A stretch of DNA of 9,889 nucleotides, taken from JBFELO01 sp041552055. GTDB taxonomy: Bacteria; Acidobacteriota; Thermoanaerobaculia; Thermoanaerobaculales; Sulfomarinibacteraceae. How positions within the stretch are numbered: position 1 is the first letter of the stretch; every line of letters begins with the position of its first letter. Positions 6,102 to 9,889 of this stretch are shown here, one piece after another. The stretch lies in assembly GCA_041552055.1 (NCBI GenBank), contig JBFELO010000165.1, positions 1-9,889 of the forward strand. The letters are read 5' to 3'. A model generated the notes under the pieces. It was not told where the DNA came from. It made no database searches and worked only from the letters and a program-made list of their open reading frames with translations. A program made the translations under genes and the position numbers.

Positions 6102-7082
6102 CTACGACGACGGCCGCTCCGGCGGTGTCACATCCATCGACTCGTCGGTGCTCTCCCCCACCAGGTACAGCGGCCGCCGCTTGACCTCGTCGAAGACCCG
6201 CGCCACGTACTCTCCGAGCACCCCGATCATCACGAGCTGGACGCCGCCGAGAAACAGAATCGAGGCCATCATCGAGGTGTAGCCGGGCCAGTTGATGCCG
6301 AGCACCTTCAGGACGATCACCACCACGATGTAGAGGAATGACAGCAGCGACACGGTGAAGCCCGCGACCGTGGCCACCCGCAGAGGCAGGAACGAGAACG
6401 AGGTGATTCCGTCCAGCGCGAAGCGGGTCATCTTGCGCAGCGGATACTTGGTATCCCCGGTGTGTCGGGCGTGCCGTTGGTACATCACGGCGGTCTGCGG
6501 AAATCCGATCCAGCTCACCAGACCGCGGATGAAGCGGTTCCGCTCCGGCAGTGCCCGGAACGCCGCCACCGCGCGCGGACCCATCAGCCTGAAGTCGCCG
6601 GTGTCGACCGGGATGTCCACGTTGGTGATCGCGCGCAGGGTGCGGTAGAAGACCGCGGCCGTAGCCTTCTTGAACCACGTCTCCCCTTCCCGCTCTTCAC
6701 GCTGGCCGTACACCACCTCGTGCCCGGCACGCCACTTCTCCACCATCGCAGGGATCACCTCGGGCGGGTCCTGGAGGTCGGCGTCGATGATCACCACGGC
6801 GCGGCCGCGCGCCGCGTCCACGCCGGCCGTGAGCGCGGCCTGGTGACCGAAGTTCCGGGCGAACCGGACCCCGCGCACCCTCGCGTCGCCTTGGGCCAGG
6901 TCGACGACACGGTTCCAGGTGTCGTCCACCGACCCGTCATCGACGAACACGATCTCGAGTCCGTTGACGTGGTCGTCCAGCGCGGCAATCAGCCGCTCGT
7001 ACATCGGCGACACGTTCCCGGACTCGTTGAACGCCGGGATCACCACGGACAGCTCAGGTCGGTCGACCACAGTCTCCGCCAT
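6102..7082 (-). CDS. Family 2 glycosyltransferase, GtrB/DPM1 type with two membrane segments
   Basis: A 326-residue enzyme expected to transfer a sugar from a nucleotide-sugar to polyprenyl phosphate at the inner membrane, giving a lipid-linked sugar donor. The GT-A domain covers about 10-230: LSVVIPAFNE (11-20), the nucleotide-binding VDDGS (47-51), RNFGHQAAL (76-84), the metal-binding DADLQDPPE (100-108), TGDFRLM (161-167) and ERNRFIRGL (180-188). Two hydrophobic helices, about 236-258 and 270-294, with EYVARVFDEVKRRP after the second, are typical of the GtrB/YfdH/DPM1 group. The length is normal. The start at 7082 is supported by AAGGGGAGG six bases upstream. It lies 222 bases after the stop of the DUF2298 gene, whose product could use the lipid-linked sugar. 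The sugar itself cannot be deduced. Confidence 0.93.
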   Translation of the reverse strand: MAETVVDRPELSVVIPAFNESGNVSPMYERLIAALDDHVNGLEIVFVDDGSVDDTWNRVVDLAQGDARVRGVRFARNFGHQAALTAGVDAARGRAVVIIDADLQDPPEVIPAMVEKWRAGHEVVYGQREEREGETWFKKATAAVFYRTLRAITNVDIPVDTGDFRLMGPRAVAAFRALPERNRFIRGLVSWIGFPQTAVMYQRHARHTGDTKYPLRKMTRFALDGITSFSFLPLRVATVAGFTVSLLSFLYIVVVIVLKVLGINWPGYTSMMASILFLGGVQLVMIGVLGEYVARVFDEVKRRPLYLVGESTDESMDVTPPERPSS

Positions 7083-7150
7083 CGCGGACCTCCCCTTTCA
7101 AGACTGCCCCAGCGCGCGCTTCGAGACAAGTGGCAGTCACTCTATCGCCT

Positions 7151-7180
7151 TACCGTTCCCGTCCCTGTTTCCGTTCCCGG
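7151..7180. repeat. Degenerate hexanucleotide repeat, five units
   Basis: Hexamers taccgt tcccgt ccctgt ttccgt tcccgg, 69-98 bases upstream of the glycosyltransferase start. It has the same composition and orientation as the tract at 9432-9461, which lies a similar distance upstream of the DUF2298 gene. Confidence 0.7.
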
Positions 7181-7290
7181 AAAACCAGATATTGGCAGAG
7201 CGTTCCGTCCGGTGGGAACCGAGAGGCTTCTGCAGCACGTCGAGGGCACCATTCGGGTACGGGCACGGGAACGGACGGAGTCATGAGCAC

Positions 7291-7329
7291 GGGCGGGGCA
7301 GGGACTATTGCCCTGCGTCTTCCCCGCCC
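7291..7329 (-). terminator. Stem-loop spanning the stop codon of the DUF2298 gene
   Basis: gggcggg (7291-7297) pairs with cccgccc (7323-7329) and, inside it, gcaggg (7298-7303) pairs with ccctgc (7311-7316); the stop codon 7305-7307 lies in the loop. The stem is GC-rich and strong, but no T run follows on the minus strand, so intrinsic termination is doubtful. It could instead slow ribosome release or protect the 3' end. Confidence 0.35.
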
Positions 7330-9374
7330 ACGGGCTCGACATCCGAGGCCCGGAAACGTACCAGGACGCCCCCGTCCCGGTCCAACTCGACCGAGCCCGC
7401 CGCGATCACGGCCTCCAGTGACTCGGCGGGGAAATCCCGTCGCTCCAGCGAGCCGATCGCCACCAGATCGACGCCTTCGCCGAGGACCAGCCGTCGGACG
7501 CGACCGGGAGCTCCGTTCCGGTACACCTCATCGACCACGCCCCGCCGCCGAGCCGTCTCCTCGTTCAAGGCCCCTCCCCGCCACACCATCTCGTGGTTTT
7601 CCCACCCGATCAGGGTCGGCACTCCCGAGTTGGCGGACAGTCGCGCGTACTCCGAGTACGCGCCACCGACCGCCTCGATCAGGCTCGTGCCGGGCGGCTG
7701 CTGGCGCAGGTGCTCGACGATCGCCCGATCTCCGGGCGCCATCAACGCCATGCCGTCGAGCCCGAGCGGGCGGCCGGAGAACTGGGCGGCCATGGCCCAC
7801 ACCAGATGCGGCAGTGCCACGACGACGATGGCCACCGTCAACGCAACGCGAAGCGCTCGGGTGCGCACGCCGAACGTGACGAGCGCCGGCAATGCCACCG
7901 ACAACACGATCCACGCCTGGATATAACTCTTGAACACGGTGTTCATGCGGTGCAACCGATCGCCGTACCCATCGACGACGTACAGCAACTCGGGCACCAG
8001 GAAGAGAAAGACCCCGAGTGCGGCCAGGGCAATGGCGGGCCGCTCGGGCCGCTCCCCCGAGGCCACGGTGGCCAGCACGAGGACCACGAGACCGGCCGCC
8101 AGCACCACCAGGGTCGGCCTGTGGCTCGCCACTGCGGCAACCATGACCAGCGCGGCCACGGCCAACAGCAGCGCACGCCCCCGGGCGTCGTCTCCGGTTC
8201 GCTCACGCAGCAGCACGACCACAACCGCCGCCGTCGGCAGCAGCAGGCAGCCGCCGTACAACAGCAGCGTCATCGGCGCCGTCCACGCGAAGACCGGGCG
8301 CACCCCCTGGAAGAACGGCGTGAACGAGAGGTGGAACGGCGCCGTAATCAACCACCCCCCGACGAACACGATCGCGATCGTCAGCCACCGTCGCAAACCT
8401 TCTGCCCCGGGCCAATGCCACCTGCCGTCCGCGGTCAGCAGCAGCAGGACGATCGCGGCAAAGGTCGGCGGCATGGCCCACGGGTTGGCCGCCCACGCGA
8501 TGCCGAAGAGCGTCGCCAGCGCGAGCCCGTGCGCGGTCCGCGGTCCGTCGCGACCCGCCCGCCACGCCACCAGCATCGCCAGACACGCGACCGGAAGCGA
8601 AAGCAGGTGGGGATGGAGATCCCCGAGCCACGCGGTGAACAACGGAAACTCGGTGATGACGTCCTCGTGCTGCCGCGACGACCCCCAGACGTTGAGATTG
8701 CGAAGGTCGACGCCTGCGAGCAGCTGGCGCAAGCCGTCCGGGGTGCCGGCGAAGATGCCGAAGAAGCCCGCCATCAGGCCCGCGGCGTGCGAACCCCCGG
8801 CGAGCCGCCGCCCGAGCACCCACAGCATCGCGAATGCCAGGCCCCCGATGACCCCGACCACCACGTTGTACGCGACCTCGAGCGGCAGAGGGCTGAGGGT
8901 GATCGGCACCGTCCACAGCAGGGCACCCCAGTAGTAGTACGGCAGTGCCTCGCCGGCGAGCCACATGTCCGGCGGAGGGAACGACTGGGCGCGGAGCAGG
9001 CTGGCGAAGATGCCCACGTCCATGGGCTTCTCCTGGCCCGCGATCTGCGGGTGGTCGAGCCGGATGAACAGGACCAGCAGGAGCCCGGCGGTGAAGATCG
9101 CCTCGGCCGTCACGATGTCGCGCCATCGCGCCCGCTGCCGCCACAGCACGATGGCGCCGGCCACGGCAGCGGCCACGTACCACACCGAACCGAGAGTCCG
9201 CCACGAATCGGCCCCGAGCACGCCGAGCCACCACGCCGGCATGGCGACCAACACGAGGCCGGCGAGTCGACCGCCCGCCCAGGCCTCCAGGTCGTCGAGG
9301 CCGAGCCGGCGCAGCACCGCGAAGCCGGCAAGGCCCGCGGCTGCTACCACGATGAGGAATGCGATGACTGCCAT
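7305..9374 (-). CDS. DUF2298/YYY-type polytopic membrane protein, probable lipid-linked-sugar glycosyltransferase
   Basis: A 689-residue protein with a dozen or so hydrophobic segments between about residues 1 and 530 and a soluble C-terminal part (about 531-689). The signature motifs of the YYY/DUF2298 family are present: GQEKPMD (113-119), PYYYWG (145-150), DLHPHLLSLP (252-261), MNTVFKSYIQAW (477-488) and WENHE (591-595). The acidic residues in the first extracytoplasmic loop and the overall plan resemble GT-C glycosyltransferases using lipid-phosphate sugars; the family has little direct biochemistry, so this is inference. The length is at the lower end for the family. The start at 9374 gives a hydrophobic N-terminus at once, and no other start lies nearby, but the ribosome site is poor. 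The neighbouring GtrB-like enzyme is a natural donor supplier. Confidence 0.88.
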   Translation of the reverse strand: MAVIAFLIVVAAAGLAGFAVLRRLGLDDLEAWAGGRLAGLVLVAMPAWWLGVLGADSWRTLGSVWYVAAAVAGAIVLWRQRARWRDIVTAEAIFTAGLLLVLFIRLDHPQIAGQEKPMDVGIFASLLRAQSFPPPDMWLAGEALPYYYWGALLWTVPITLSPLPLEVAYNVVVGVIGGLAFAMLWVLGRRLAGGSHAAGLMAGFFGIFAGTPDGLRQLLAGVDLRNLNVWGSSRQHEDVITEFPLFTAWLGDLHPHLLSLPVACLAMLVAWRAGRDGPRTAHGLALATLFGIAWAANPWAMPPTFAAIVLLLLTADGRWHWPGAEGLRRWLTIAIVFVGGWLITAPFHLSFTPFFQGVRPVFAWTAPMTLLLYGGCLLLPTAAVVVVLLRERTGDDARGRALLLAVAALVMVAAVASHRPTLVVLAAGLVVLVLATVASGERPERPAIALAALGVFLFLVPELLYVVDGYGDRLHRMNTVFKSYIQAWIVLSVALPALVTFGVRTRALRVALTVAIVVVALPHLVWAMAAQFSGRPLGLDGMALMAPGDRAIVEHLRQQPPGTSLIEAVGGAYSEYARLSANSGVPTLIGWENHEMVWRGGALNEETARRRGVVDEVYRNGAPGRVRRLVLGEGVDLVAIGSLERRDFPAESLEAVIAAGSVELDRDGGVLVRFRASDVEPVGGEDAGQ

Positions 9375-9431
9375 GACTTCGACAGGATTGTAACGCGACG
9401 GCGTTTCGATCCCGGACCTCGGATCCCCTCC

Positions 9432-9461
9432 GTCCCGGTCCCCGTCCCCATTCCCGTTCCC
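9432..9461. repeat. Degenerate hexanucleotide repeat, five units
   Basis: Hexamers gtcccg gtcccc gtcccc attccc gttccc on the plus strand, 58-87 bases upstream of the DUF2298 start. Purine-rich on the gene-sense strand, like the tracts at 2551 and 7151. Confidence 0.7.
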
Positions 9462-9557
9462 GAAAGGTCACCGCTCTTGGCCACTCGTTCCGATAGGACG
9501 AAGACTCGGTCGTGTGCAATCTATTCGAACGTGCGGTCAGGAAGCGGAGACGCGAAC

Positions 9558-9616
9558 AGGCACATTGAATGGGCCAACCCGACCCAGGCGACAGTCGAGA
9601 CCGGCCCGATGTGCCT
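9558..9616 (-). terminator. Long inverted repeat just after the LpdD-like gene (possible terminator)
   Basis: aggcacat plus gggcc (9558-9575, with a five-base interruption) pairs with ggcccgatgtgcct (9603-9616), leaving a loop of 27 bases. It begins 9 bases past the stop codon on the minus strand, a place typical of terminators, but no T run follows. It could also belong to the palindrome-bearing intergenic elements of this genome, although the head and tail modules are absent. Confidence 0.4.
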
Positions 9617-9625
9617 CTCGCCGTG

Positions 9626-9889
9626 TCAGCCCTGATCCTGCAGCTGCCGCACCAGCTCTTCGCCCAGGCGCTCCCCGAGACGCAGGAAGTCCTCGATGCC
9701 CGCGCGGTCGAGACCGTCCTCGTGCACCCCGGCCGTCACCACCGCGACCGTGTCGAGTCGCTCCGCCAACAGGGTCGCGATGCCACGAGCGATCGGCTCC
9801 TCCTTGTGCGGCGGGATCGTCAAGACCGAGCACGACGCCGACCGTGTCGATGCCTCCCCTTCCACCGGATTCGGTGTCGCCAGCACCAC
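9626..9889 (-). CDS. C-terminal fragment of a prenylated-flavin chaperone LpdD-like protein
   Basis: The last 87 residues of a gene cut by the right edge; the first codon seen (GTG) is probably internal, since the frame is open to the end. It reads SVLTIPPHKEEPIARGIA, then AVVTAGVHEDGL, then an amphipathic C-terminal helix (GIEDFLRLGERLGEEL). The sequence pattern (HKE-x-x-IAR, VVTAG-H-x-x-x-x) matches my memory of the LpdD-like domain found in small proteins beside UbiD-type decarboxylases, where it is thought to help handle the prenylated FMN cofactor. The assignment rests on pattern memory, and no UbiD/UbiX gene is visible here because the upstream side lies outside the window. Two base features after the stop: a 9-base gap and then the inverted repeat at 9558-9616. 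Confidence 0.5.
   Translation of the reverse strand: MVLATPNPVEGEASTRSASCSVLTIPPHKEEPIARGIATLLAERLDTVAVVTAGVHEDGLDRAGIEDFLRLGERLGEELVRQLQDQG

Noticed and set aside
7593..9635. A 680-codon open frame on the plus strand
   Set aside because: It is antisense to the DUF2298 gene and very rich in Arg, Gln, His and Pro, with no recognisable motif. It arises from the third-position GC bias of the real gene.

Overview
The window is high-GC DNA from a bacterium with exported proteins, most likely an uncultured or environmental Gram-negative lineage. The lineage is only a guess. A secreted protein built of carboxypeptidase-regulatory-like repeats with a C-terminal 3-coathanger-type stretch, together with period-6 pyrimidine-rich intergenic repeats, fits Myxococcota or Acidobacteriota best. 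All seven convincing genes lie on the minus strand, so transcription runs from right to left. Long plus-strand frames opposite them are antisense shadows.

In transcription order: (1) 9889-9626, the C-terminal part of a small protein resembling the prenylated-flavin chaperone LpdD-like family, cut by the window edge. (2) 9374-7305, a polytopic DUF2298/YYY-type membrane protein, a probable lipid-linked-sugar glycosyltransferase. (3) 7082-6102, a GtrB/DPM1-type family 2 glycosyltransferase that probably supplies polyprenyl-phosphate sugar; genes 2 and 3 make a plausible functional pair. (4) 5318-2748, an 856-residue secreted protein with six ~100-residue beta-sandwich-like repeats and a C-terminal 3-coathanger-like region. 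(5-7) 2374-642, a compact three-gene operon: an arsenosugar-associated CMD/peroxidase-like protein, the radical SAM enzyme ArsS, and a 72-residue four-cysteine protein that begins 7 bases after the ArsS stop.

The gene-free stretches (1-641, 2375-2747, 5319-6101, 7083-7304, 9375-9625) are full of structured repeats. The most striking is a composite element with a conserved 57-base head, a long palindrome whose sequence differs in every copy, and a conserved 18-30-base tail. Two complete copies sit head-to-tail at 5614-5971 behind a lone tail at 5581-5602, and a third lies inverted at 359-524, more than 5 kb away. A different palindrome at 148-234 interrupts another flank pair. Hexanucleotide-phased repeats, pyrimidine-rich on the plus strand, occur in most of the intergenic gaps. 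No tRNA, rRNA, CRISPR array, transposase or integrase gene was seen.
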